This document shows, piece by piece, positions 37,432 to 44,320 of a DNA stretch of 64,000 bases. The notes beneath the pieces are model-generated. The model did not search any database. It was not told where the DNA came from and worked only from the letters and a program-made list of their open reading frames with translations. A program made the position numbers and the translations under genes. Position 1 is the stretch's first letter. Every line of letters starts with the position of its first letter. Location: contig PLLO01000001.1 in the NCBI GenBank assembly GCA_003142255.1, positions 26,728 to 90,727 on the forward strand, read 5' to 3'. Source of the stretch: Bacteroidales bacterium (GTDB taxonomy: Bacteria; Bacteroidota; Bacteroidia; Bacteroidales; VadinHA17).

Positions 37432-37493
37432 CTGATTTGATCAAATTATTACCTTTATCGCCATATTTCTGTTGAACCTGAAAATTACCGAGG

Positions 37494-38273
37494 ATGAATA
37501 ATATACCTGTAGCAGTCATTACAGGAGCCAGCAGGGGGATAGGCAGATCAGTCGCAATTTCCCTGGCATCTGAGGGCTATGACATTGCGGCAATATCACG
37601 CTCTGTCGACAGTGAAGGCATGGGAATACTCGGATCGGCAGTTGAAAAAATAGGCAGGGAATTTTTCCCCATAGGTCTTGACATTTCCTGCACCAGCTGC
37701 CAGGTTGAGGTTGTAAGGAATATCCTTGGCAGGTATGGCCGGATAGATATCCTGGTTAACAATGCCGGTGTTGCGCCTCTCCAGCGGGACGACCTTCTTG
37801 ATATGACCGAAGAGAGCTATAACAGGGTCATGAATATTAACCTTAAAGGGCCGGTGTTCTTTGCACAGAAAATTGCGAAAGAGATGATCTGGCTCAGGCA
37901 ACAGATAACGGGTTATAAGCCAGTAATTATTTTCATGACATCTGTTTCATCCGTACGGTCGAGTACCAACAGGGCAGAGTATTGCCTGTCAAAAGCCGGT
38001 TTGAGCATGGCTTCCACTGTTTTTGCCGATCGCCTGTCGAAAGAAGATATCAGGGTTTTCGAGGTCAGGCCCGGAATTATCCAGACAGATATGACTGTCA
38101 AAATGAAGGATAAGTACAACAAGATGATAAGCGATGGGTTCGTGCCTGCTGAGCGATGGGGTTTTCCTGAGGATATTGGGAAAGCTGTTGCTTCACTTGC
38201 CAGGGGCGACTGGGATTTTTCAACAGGAATGGTTTTCGAGATAAGCGGCGGCCTCAATATTCATAAATTATAA
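37494..38273 (+). CDS. short-chain dehydrogenase/reductase (labelled 3-ketoacyl-ACP reductase type)
   Basis: A 259-residue NAD(P)-dependent SDR. It has the cofactor motif TGASRGIGRSVAISLA, NNAG in DILVNNAGVAP, the catalytic Ser in FMTSVSSVRS, and YCLSK as the Tyr-x3-Lys pair. It resembles FabG by sequence, but its place after the OYE-like and flavoprotein genes suggests oxidation or reduction of a hydroxyl group on the same substrate. It lies 62 bases after the flavoprotein. Confidence 0.93.
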   Translation: MNNIPVAVITGASRGIGRSVAISLASEGYDIAAISRSVDSEGMGILGSAVEKIGREFFPIGLDISCTSCQVEVVRNILGRYGRIDILVNNAGVAPLQRDDLLDMTEESYNRVMNINLKGPVFFAQKIAKEMIWLRQQITGYKPVIIFMTSVSSVRSSTNRAEYCLSKAGLSMASTVFADRLSKEDIRVFEVRPGIIQTDMTVKMKDKYNKMISDGFVPAERWGFPEDIGKAVASLARGDWDFSTGMVFEISGGLNIHKL

Positions 38274-38367
38274 TTTCCCCCTTTCATTTTTATTGTCGTG
38301 CATTCAATGAAGATTGAACAAAATCTTTTTCGTGTTGTTTAATGAAATAAACACAAAAAAAACAAAC

Positions 38368-38931
38368 ATGAAAAACGCAATTCTCTTATTAACTTTTATG
38401 CTTTATCCTGTTCTGACCAATGCGCAGGTAAAGATGAATGCAGATACGGAAAAAACTACTTTGCAATGGCTGGGCGAAAAAGTTATGGGTCAGCATACAG
38501 GGACTATTAATTTAAAAGACGGCTGGCTTACCCTGAACAATAATCAAATAGTTTCTGGCGAATTTAATATCGATATGGCAAGCCTCAAGGAATCTGAATC
38601 AAACCAGATGCTTGAAAAGCACCTGAAATCAGATGATTTTTTCGGAGTTGAAAAGTTCCCGACGGCTAAGCTAGTTCTTACTGGCAGCGATTCATTCGAA
38701 AAAGGTACTGCGGTTGTAAGGGGATCACTTACAATTAAAGGAACTACAAACCCCATTGAATTCAAGGCGCTTCTTCAGAAAAAAGATGAAGGGACATGGT
38801 TTTTTGCAAACATCATTATTGACAGGACCAAATTCAATATCCGCTACGGATCAGGATCATTCTTTGATAACCTTGGCGACAAAGCAATTTATGACGAATT
38901 TAAGGTGAAGGTAAATTTGCTTGTTAAATAA
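38368..38931 (+). CDS. YceI family periplasmic lipid-binding protein
   Basis: A 187-residue protein with a signal peptide (KNAILLLTFMLYPVLTNAQ) and a YceI domain: TTLQWLGEKVMGQHTGTINLKDGWL, GEFNIDMASLKESE, LEKHLKSDDFFGVEKFPTAKLV and RGSLTIKGTTNPIEF. The family forms a lipocalin-like barrel that binds isoprenoid chains such as polyisoprenoid or quinone tails in the periplasm. The start is set at ATG 38368, which gives a good signal peptide; upstream frame extension from a TTG is not convincing. It follows the SDR by 94 bases. Confidence 0.95.
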   Translation: MKNAILLLTFMLYPVLTNAQVKMNADTEKTTLQWLGEKVMGQHTGTINLKDGWLTLNNNQIVSGEFNIDMASLKESESNQMLEKHLKSDDFFGVEKFPTAKLVLTGSDSFEKGTAVVRGSLTIKGTTNPIEFKALLQKKDEGTWFFANIIIDRTKFNIRYGSGSFFDNLGDKAIYDEFKVKVNLLVK

Positions 38932-39015
38932 ATTCTTCCTGTTTTTATTTCCTGATTAATGTTTTGGAAAAGTCATAAATCATGACAATCTTGTATTGAT
39001 AAATACATTTTGTCT

Positions 39016-40269
39016 ATGATTAATGGCATTCCTGTTGAGAATAACAAGCAAAGACTTGTTTACCAGGGATTTTTAATTCCTTTCATTCTTATAACAAGTC
39101 TTTTTTTCCTGTGGGGATTTGCCCATGGTTGCATTGATGTCCTTAATAAGCATTTCCAGGAGCTTCTGAATATGTCGAAGGCCAGATCGGCCTTTATTCA
39201 GTTCGTTTTCTACGGCGGTTATTTTCTGATGGCAATACCGGCCGGATTGATTATGCAGAAGGCAGGGTACAAAAAAGGAATTATATTCGGATTGCTTCTT
39301 TTTGCCGCGGGAGCCTTTTTGATGCTGCCGGCTACCCTGATCCAGACATTCGGCAGCTTTCTGTTTTGCCTTTTTGTAATCGCATGCGGACTTACCTGTC
39401 TGGAAACTGCAGCAAACCCATATACCACAATTCTTGGTCCGCCGGAGTTTGGCGAGCGAAGGATAAACTTTTCCCAGTCTTTCAATGGCCTTGGATGGAT
39501 TGCAGGTCCGCTCGTCGGAGGTATGCTGATATTCTCAAATACCGGAAATGGAAACAAATTTGCTTCAATTGCCCTTCCTTATCTTCTTATAGGAACACTG
39601 GTTCTTATTGTGGCAGTCTTTTTCTGGAGGGTCACTTTCCCTGAAATAAAGGAAGAATCTCCTGCTGAAGGGAATACCGGGACTACTGAAGAGACGAGCA
39701 TGCGGGAACTGTTAAAACATCCACATTTTATTCTTGCTGTTATTGCACAGTTTCTTTATGTAGCTGCCCAGACAGGAATAAACAGTTTCTTCATTAATTA
39801 TGTAACGGAAGAGATTCCTTCACTTACCAACCAGCAAGCAGCACAAATACTCGGATTCGGGGGTATGGGATTATTCTGGCTCGGAAGGTTCTCAGGAAGC
39901 ACCTTCTTCATGCGTATTATACGGCCCAACAGGCTGCTGGCATTTTATGCCCTCGCAAATGTCATAACAATGAGCCTTGTTGTAGCAGGGCTGGGATGGG
40001 TATCAGTGATTGCACTGTTTTCTACATATTTCTTCATGTCTGTAATGTTCCCGACAATATTTGCACTCGGGATAAAGGGAATGGGCCCACTTACAAAGAA
40101 AGCTTCATCGATTCTTGTCATGTCGATTGTTGGAGGCGCAATTATTCCGGTTATTATGGGGCATATTGCAGATGTATCAACAATGGCATTAGGTTTTATT
40201 GTTCCGCTGGTCTGCTTCGCCTTCATAGTTTATTACGGACTCAAAGGCTACAAGGCCGGAAGAGCCTGA
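39016..40269 (+). CDS. sugar:proton symporter, FucP/GlcP-like MFS
   Basis: A 417-residue MFS protein with twelve hydrophobic segments. FFLWGFAHGCIDVLNKHFQELL in TM1, GGYFLMAIPAGLIMQKAGYK and CLTCLETAANPYTTILGPPE are the marks of the FucP group (fucose, glucose/galactose symporters); the conserved Glu/Asn in LETAANPY corresponds to residues at the sugar site. Substrate could be L-fucose, which would pair with the GH95 fucosidase at 7.5-9.9 kb, but glucose/galactose is as likely. It is the last gene of the plus-strand series and is followed by the tRNA-Asn terminator. Confidence 0.92.
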   Translation: MINGIPVENNKQRLVYQGFLIPFILITSLFFLWGFAHGCIDVLNKHFQELLNMSKARSAFIQFVFYGGYFLMAIPAGLIMQKAGYKKGIIFGLLLFAAGAFLMLPATLIQTFGSFLFCLFVIACGLTCLETAANPYTTILGPPEFGERRINFSQSFNGLGWIAGPLVGGMLIFSNTGNGNKFASIALPYLLIGTLVLIVAVFFWRVTFPEIKEESPAEGNTGTTEETSMRELLKHPHFILAVIAQFLYVAAQTGINSFFINYVTEEIPSLTNQQAAQILGFGGMGLFWLGRFSGSTFFMRIIRPNRLLAFYALANVITMSLVVAGLGWVSVIALFSTYFFMSVMFPTIFALGIKGMGPLTKKASSILVMSIVGGAIIPVIMGHIADVSTMALGFIVPLVCFAFIVYYGLKGYKAGRA

Positions 40270-40414
40270 AAACCAGCAAGAACAGGTATCAGAATTCAGT
40301 TTCTGAATAAAGCCTTTCTCTTTCACCAAAAGCAAGGGAATAGTGCACGCGATATTCTTATCCTCACCCGATTCCTTGTCCCGAAGAATCATTCTGTTCT
40401 GTTTATAGTAAATG

Positions 40415-40438
40415 AAAAATCCCGGCTTTCGCCGGGAT
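40415..40438 (-). terminator. intrinsic terminator after tRNA-Asn
   Basis: Read on the minus strand, ATCCCGGC-GAAA-GCCGGGAT forms an eight-base stem with a GNRA tetraloop (40438-40419), followed by TTTT. It lies 13 bases beyond the 3' end of tRNA-Asn and is a strong Rho-independent terminator for it. Confidence 0.9.
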
Positions 40439-40451
40439 CTTTATCGCTTTG

Positions 40452-40525
40452 CTCCCCAGGTAAGACTCGAACTTACGACCCACGGATTAACAGTCCGTTG
40501 CTCTAACCAACTGAGCTACTGAGGA
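40452..40525 (-). tRNA. tRNA-Asn (anticodon GTT)
   Basis: The minus strand folds as a 74-base cloverleaf: acceptor TCCTCAG / CTGGGGA with one G-T pair and discriminator G, D arm AGCTCAGTTGGTTAGAGC, anticodon arm CGGACTGTTAATCCG with anticodon GTT, and T arm with TTCGAGT. CCA is not encoded (the next bases are CAA). A promoter with both elements lies at 40559-40589 and a terminator follows at 40415-40438, so it is a single-gene unit. Confidence 0.97.
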
Positions 40526-40558
40526 ATTTATTAATAATGCCAATCTTAATTAGCGTGC

Positions 40559-40589
40559 CAAAAATAAGGGCTTTTAGTGAATTTAACAA
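40559..40589 (-). promoter_or_regulatory. promoter of tRNA-Asn (TTG-N20-TATTTTTG)
   Basis: On the minus strand TTG (40589-40587) is followed after 20 bases by TATTTTTG (40566-40559), matching the Bacteroidetes minus-33/minus-7 pattern. The tRNA 5' end lies 33 bases after the minus-7 box, leaving a short leader to be removed by RNase P. Confidence 0.6.
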
Positions 40590-40612
40590 TATCTTTAGTG
40601 AAAATTTTTATA

Positions 40613-41596
40613 ATGAAGCAAATTCTTGGCATAGGAAATGCCCTTGTTGATGTAATGACCATCATTCCCGATGATTCTGTTCTTGAGAAATTCGGATTGC
40701 CCAGAGGCAGCATGCAGCTTGTTGATGGGGATAAATCACTGCTAATAAAACAAGGAACATCGGCTTATAAAAGAACACTTTCTTCCGGCGGTTCTGCTGC
40801 AAACACAATTCACGGCCTTGCAATGCTTAAGGCAAATGCAGGATTTATCGGATCTGTTGGAAAAGATGAAACAGGCGATTTTTTCGAAAAGGACATGAAA
40901 AGCGCGGGGGCCACGACAATTCTATTCCGTCGCAACTCTGTTACGGGCACCGCCGTAGCCCTCATTTCTCCTGATTCGGAACGCACTTTTGCGACACATC
41001 TTGGAGCTGCCATTGAACTTGGACAGAATGATCTTAAAAAGGAACATTTCAAACCTTATAATATTCTTTACCTTGAAGGATATCTGATCAACGACAAATC
41101 ACTGGTGGAAAAAGCCTGCATCCTTGCCAAAGAAAATGATATGGAAATTGCCCTCGATCTCGCCAGCTTTAATGTGGTTGAGGCAAAGCTTGATGATTTT
41201 AAAGATATACTGCATAAGTATGTCGATATCGTATTTGCCAATGAAGAAGAAGCCAGGGCTTTTACAGGACTGGACCCGGAAATGGCATTGAATGAATTAG
41301 GGCATCAATGCCACGTTGCAATAGTAAAAGCCGGGAAGGAAGGCTCCCTTATTATGCGAGGGGATGAATTTATTAAGGTTGAATCGCTTCCGGTAATAAG
41401 CAAGGACACTACCGGAGCAGGAGATCTGTATGCAGCAGGATTCCTGTATGGCTATGCAAATGACCTTCCCCTTGAAAAATGCGGAGTCTTAGGGACTCTT
41501 CTTGCAGGTAACGTTATTGAAACTGTAGGCGCAAAGATCAGTGACGCGAAATGGGAAAATATCCGGAATCAGGTATTGGCAATTATTGAAGAATAG
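40613..41596 (+). CDS. PfkB-family sugar/nucleoside kinase, adenosine kinase-like
   Basis: A 327-residue ribokinase-fold enzyme. It begins ILGIGNALVDVMTIIPDD; the first PfkB signature is SSGGSAANTIHGLAMLKA...GFIGSVGKDETG, and the second is DTTGAGDLYAAGFLYG, with the catalytic Asp in GAGD. The start pattern and spacing resemble bacterial adenosine kinase-like members, which phosphorylate adenosine or related nucleosides with ATP; other sugars are possible. The start is set at ATG 40613. It stands alone, about 88 bases after the tRNA-Asn gene in the opposite direction. Confidence 0.9.
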   Translation: MKQILGIGNALVDVMTIIPDDSVLEKFGLPRGSMQLVDGDKSLLIKQGTSAYKRTLSSGGSAANTIHGLAMLKANAGFIGSVGKDETGDFFEKDMKSAGATTILFRRNSVTGTAVALISPDSERTFATHLGAAIELGQNDLKKEHFKPYNILYLEGYLINDKSLVEKACILAKENDMEIALDLASFNVVEAKLDDFKDILHKYVDIVFANEEEARAFTGLDPEMALNELGHQCHVAIVKAGKEGSLIMRGDEFIKVESLPVISKDTTGAGDLYAAGFLYGYANDLPLEKCGVLGTLLAGNVIETVGAKISDAKWENIRNQVLAIIEE

Positions 41597-41763
41597 ACCT
41601 TATTAACCTTTGACTAAACACAAATACAGTTTTTCCCATTAGCATGATTATTCAGGGAACTGTTCAGGACTTAAATTTTAATCATATCTTTAAATAAATA
41701 AATTTCAAATGCCTGTTTTTCAGTAATTATAAACCTTCTTTAGAAAATTTTAAAATAGTCATC

Positions 41764-42876
41764 ATGAAAGCAAAGTCTGTTCTGTTCATTACTATTGCGA
41801 CCATTCTCTTTTTGGGTGGATGTGCGCCTAAGCAATCCTTTGATTTAAAAATGACTATTGAACCTCTATCGGGAATTTATACTGAAAAATTCTTCAATTT
41901 CGGAGAAACAGGCAATATCATAACAAAGAGATTGATCAATTTAGGTATCGACAGTGAAAATATAGATCTAAGGACTTTTACGGACAGGATGATTCTCACA
42001 ATTGCTAAAATTGACACCGCAAAGACAGAGGTTGTTGAGAAGCTGATTACTGTACCTGGTAAAATTGAATTCTGGGAGACCTATGAAAACAGTGAGGTTC
42101 TGCCATTTCTATTACAAGCAAATATCCGACTGGGGGAAATGAAGGTAAATGCTGACGATGTTGCCGAAGAAAAGGCAAAAGAGACAATTGCCGTTGATAC
42201 ATCGCTAAAGGAGAACTCAGAAATCACTGATCTTATAAATGCGGATACTACTGGGGATGCATCTGCGAAAGAGTATAAAATAAATAATCCTCTTTTCGCC
42301 ATCCTTAATCCCAGAATCGATGCAAATGGACAGCCCCTTCAATCCTGCCTGATCGGCCTGGTTGCCTTAAAAGACACTGCAAAGGTGAACAGGTACCTGG
42401 GGATGAAGGAATTAAATTACATTTTTCCCCGTGACCTTAGATTTTACTGGAGCCATAGTCCTTATAAATATGATGAGACACAAACTTTATTTGAGCTTCA
42501 TGCAATCAAAGCTACTTACCTTCTTGGGGATGCTCCTCTCAGCGGTGACGTGATTGTCTCAGCTAAAGCAATAACGATTAAGAACAGATCGGATGTCAGG
42601 CTTGACCTTTCAATGAATCATGAAGGAGCGATGAAATGGGGGAATATTACCAAAGAAAACATTAATCGCTGTATTGCAGTTGTGATAGATGGCTATGTCC
42701 GTTCCTATCCGAGGGTTATGAACGAGATTACAGGAGGCAATACCGAAATTACCGGAAATTTCTCATTGGCTGAAGCCCAGTATCTTTCGGCTATTTTAAG
42801 TTCAGGGAGTGAAATTCCGCCTTTAAAGCTTCAGGTTATCGGGAAACAGGTTTTGCAACACAAAAAAGATCCTTAG
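41764..42876 (+). CDS. lipoprotein made of a detached SecD periplasmic (P1) domain
   Basis: A 370-residue protein with a lipoprotein signal (hydrophobic segment ending L17-G18-G19-Cys20). The mature protein follows the periplasmic region of Bacteroidetes SecDF: VPGKIEFWETYENSEVLPFL, a family-specific acidic insert, NNPLFAILNPRID, NYIFPRDLRFYWSHSP, PLSGDVIVSAKAI, LDLSMNHEGAMKWGNITKEN, IAVVIDGYVRSYPRVMNEI and GGNTEITGNFSLAEAQYLSAIL. None of the six SecD transmembrane segments is present. So it is a membrane-tethered P1 domain without a channel. A role in late protein export or as a decoy is possible; it ends convergent with the next gene, stops overlapping by four bases. Confidence 0.85.
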   Translation: MKAKSVLFITIATILFLGGCAPKQSFDLKMTIEPLSGIYTEKFFNFGETGNIITKRLINLGIDSENIDLRTFTDRMILTIAKIDTAKTEVVEKLITVPGKIEFWETYENSEVLPFLLQANIRLGEMKVNADDVAEEKAKETIAVDTSLKENSEITDLINADTTGDASAKEYKINNPLFAILNPRIDANGQPLQSCLIGLVALKDTAKVNRYLGMKELNYIFPRDLRFYWSHSPYKYDETQTLFELHAIKATYLLGDAPLSGDVIVSAKAITIKNRSDVRLDLSMNHEGAMKWGNITKENINRCIAVVIDGYVRSYPRVMNEITGGNTEITGNFSLAEAQYLSAILSSGSEIPPLKLQVIGKQVLQHKKDP

Positions 42877-44186
42877 TACTTCGGCAATGCGAACCCGTTG
42901 TTATAATGCGGGATTATCAGCTTATTTGCTGCTGATGATGTAAACTGTTGCTTCTCATTATTCCATGATACCTTTTCACCTGTTCTGTATGCTATATTTC
43001 CCATCTGGGCAACAAGCGCAACATTGCGTCCGATATCAATCCCGGCATTAAGTTTCTGCGGGGTGTTGTTTTTTAGGCAGTCGAGGTAATTTCTTACATG
43101 GATGTCAAGCCCGACCCCGACATTTTTCTGGACAGGTACAGCTTCAATCTTTTGTTTTTCAGGGATCACTTCCCAGCCGTTCCTGTCAAGAACAAGGGTA
43201 CCGTTCTCACCGGTATATGCCATTCCGTGAGGTCTGTTCCAGTTGCCAAGGCCTATGCCGATAGTATGTTCCCAAATCATGGTGAAATCCTTGAAGTCGT
43301 ACACGGCAGTCATAGTGTCAGGGGTCACCATATCGTCATCCGGGAACGCATATTTTCCTCCAATGGCCATCACTGATTCCGGGATCGATTTATTCATTCC
43401 GTAAAGTATATAATCGATCAGGTGGACACCCCAGTCGGTCATTAACCCATTGCCATACTCCCAGTACCATCTCCATGTAAAGTGGAACCTGTTTTTATTG
43501 AAAGGCCTTTTTGGTGCCGGTCCGAGCCACATGTTATAATCGACACCATCGGGAACCGGTGAATCAGAAACTTTTGGAACTGGTCCCTTCCAGTCAACAA
43601 ACGACCATGCCTTGCAGACGCGTATCCGTCCAAGCTTGCCTGATCTCAGGTACTTGACAGCATCGACAAAATGAGGCTGGCTTCTCTGCCACTGGCCGAC
43701 CTGGACAATCTTCCCGGACTTTTTAACGGCCTTGTGCATTATATTGATCTCAGCAATTGAATTGCCGATTGGTTTTTCAACATAAGCATGCTTGCCTGCT
43801 TCGAGAGCGTCACACAAAATAAGGCAATGCCAGTGATCAGGGGTTCCTATGATTATGGCATCAATATCCTTGTTCTCAAGCATCTTACGGTAATCGACAT
43901 ATAGCTTTGGTTTAGGGCGTCCCATTTTTACTATGTCGTCTGTGCGCCTGTTCAGAACATTCCGGTCAACATCGCATAAGGCGACACATTCCACGTCGGG
44001 GTTACTGAGGAATGATGAAAGGTCGCTCCAGCCCATGCTGTTTCCCCCAACGAGGGCCACTTGTATTTTATCGGAAGGAGCAATATTCATTCTAGACTTG
44101 GAAAGTGCATCAATCGGGAGCATTGAACCGGCTGCCAGTACAGATGCCGTTTTTATAAAATTTCTACGGGTGGATGTCATACGCAT
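42873..44186 (-). CDS. Gfo/Idh/MocA family oxidoreductase with Tat signal
   Basis: A 437-residue oxidoreductase carrying a twin-arginine signal (STRRNFIKTASVLAAGSMLP), so it is folded with its NAD(P) cofactor before export to the periplasm. The Rossmann part has QVALVGGNSMGW, AIIIGTPDHWHCLILCDALEAGKHAYVEKPIG with the family EKP, and the C-terminal domain has FHFTWRWYWEYGNGLMTDWGVHLIDY. Exported Gfo/Idh proteins of this type are common in Bacteroidetes and Planctomycetes and act on sugars in glycan breakdown; the substrate is unknown. Met1 or Met3 may be the start. It converges on the SecD-like lipoprotein gene, four bases overlapping. Confidence 0.93.
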   Translation of the reverse strand: MRMTSTRRNFIKTASVLAAGSMLPIDALSKSRMNIAPSDKIQVALVGGNSMGWSDLSSFLSNPDVECVALCDVDRNVLNRRTDDIVKMGRPKPKLYVDYRKMLENKDIDAIIIGTPDHWHCLILCDALEAGKHAYVEKPIGNSIAEINIMHKAVKKSGKIVQVGQWQRSQPHFVDAVKYLRSGKLGRIRVCKAWSFVDWKGPVPKVSDSPVPDGVDYNMWLGPAPKRPFNKNRFHFTWRWYWEYGNGLMTDWGVHLIDYILYGMNKSIPESVMAIGGKYAFPDDDMVTPDTMTAVYDFKDFTMIWEHTIGIGLGNWNRPHGMAYTGENGTLVLDRNGWEVIPEKQKIEAVPVQKNVGVGLDIHVRNYLDCLKNNTPQKLNAGIDIGRNVALVAQMGNIAYRTGEKVSWNNEKQQFTSSAANKLIIPHYNNGFALPKY

Positions 44187-44257
44187 TTTATTAAAGCACC
44201 GAAAGGTAATATTTAAATAAATAATCCCCGACCATTGAAATATTAAAAAATATTAAA

Positions 44258-44296
44258 AACCCCCTTCACTCCTGCAAAGCAGAAATGAAGGGGGTT
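44258..44296 (-). terminator. intrinsic terminator after the M16 peptidase
   Basis: AACCCCCTTCA (44258-44268) and TGAAGGGGGTT (44286-44296) form an 11-base perfect stem with a 17-base loop; on the minus strand it is followed by TTTTTAATATTTTT. It lies about 25 bases after the M16 stop. Confidence 0.85.
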
Positions 44297-44320
44297 GAAT
44301 AAGTTGTGTCGGCAATAAGC

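Noticed and set aside
40189..40392. 67-codon minus-strand frame overlapping the end of the FucP-like gene
   Set aside because: It overlaps a well supported gene antisense, has no recognisable motif and no promoter; only the part outside the gene looks faintly coding.
41764..42876. Truncated secDF pseudogene
   Set aside because: The frame is intact from signal peptide to stop, has its own lipobox and ends cleanly after the P1 domain, so it is better read as a functional lipoprotein.
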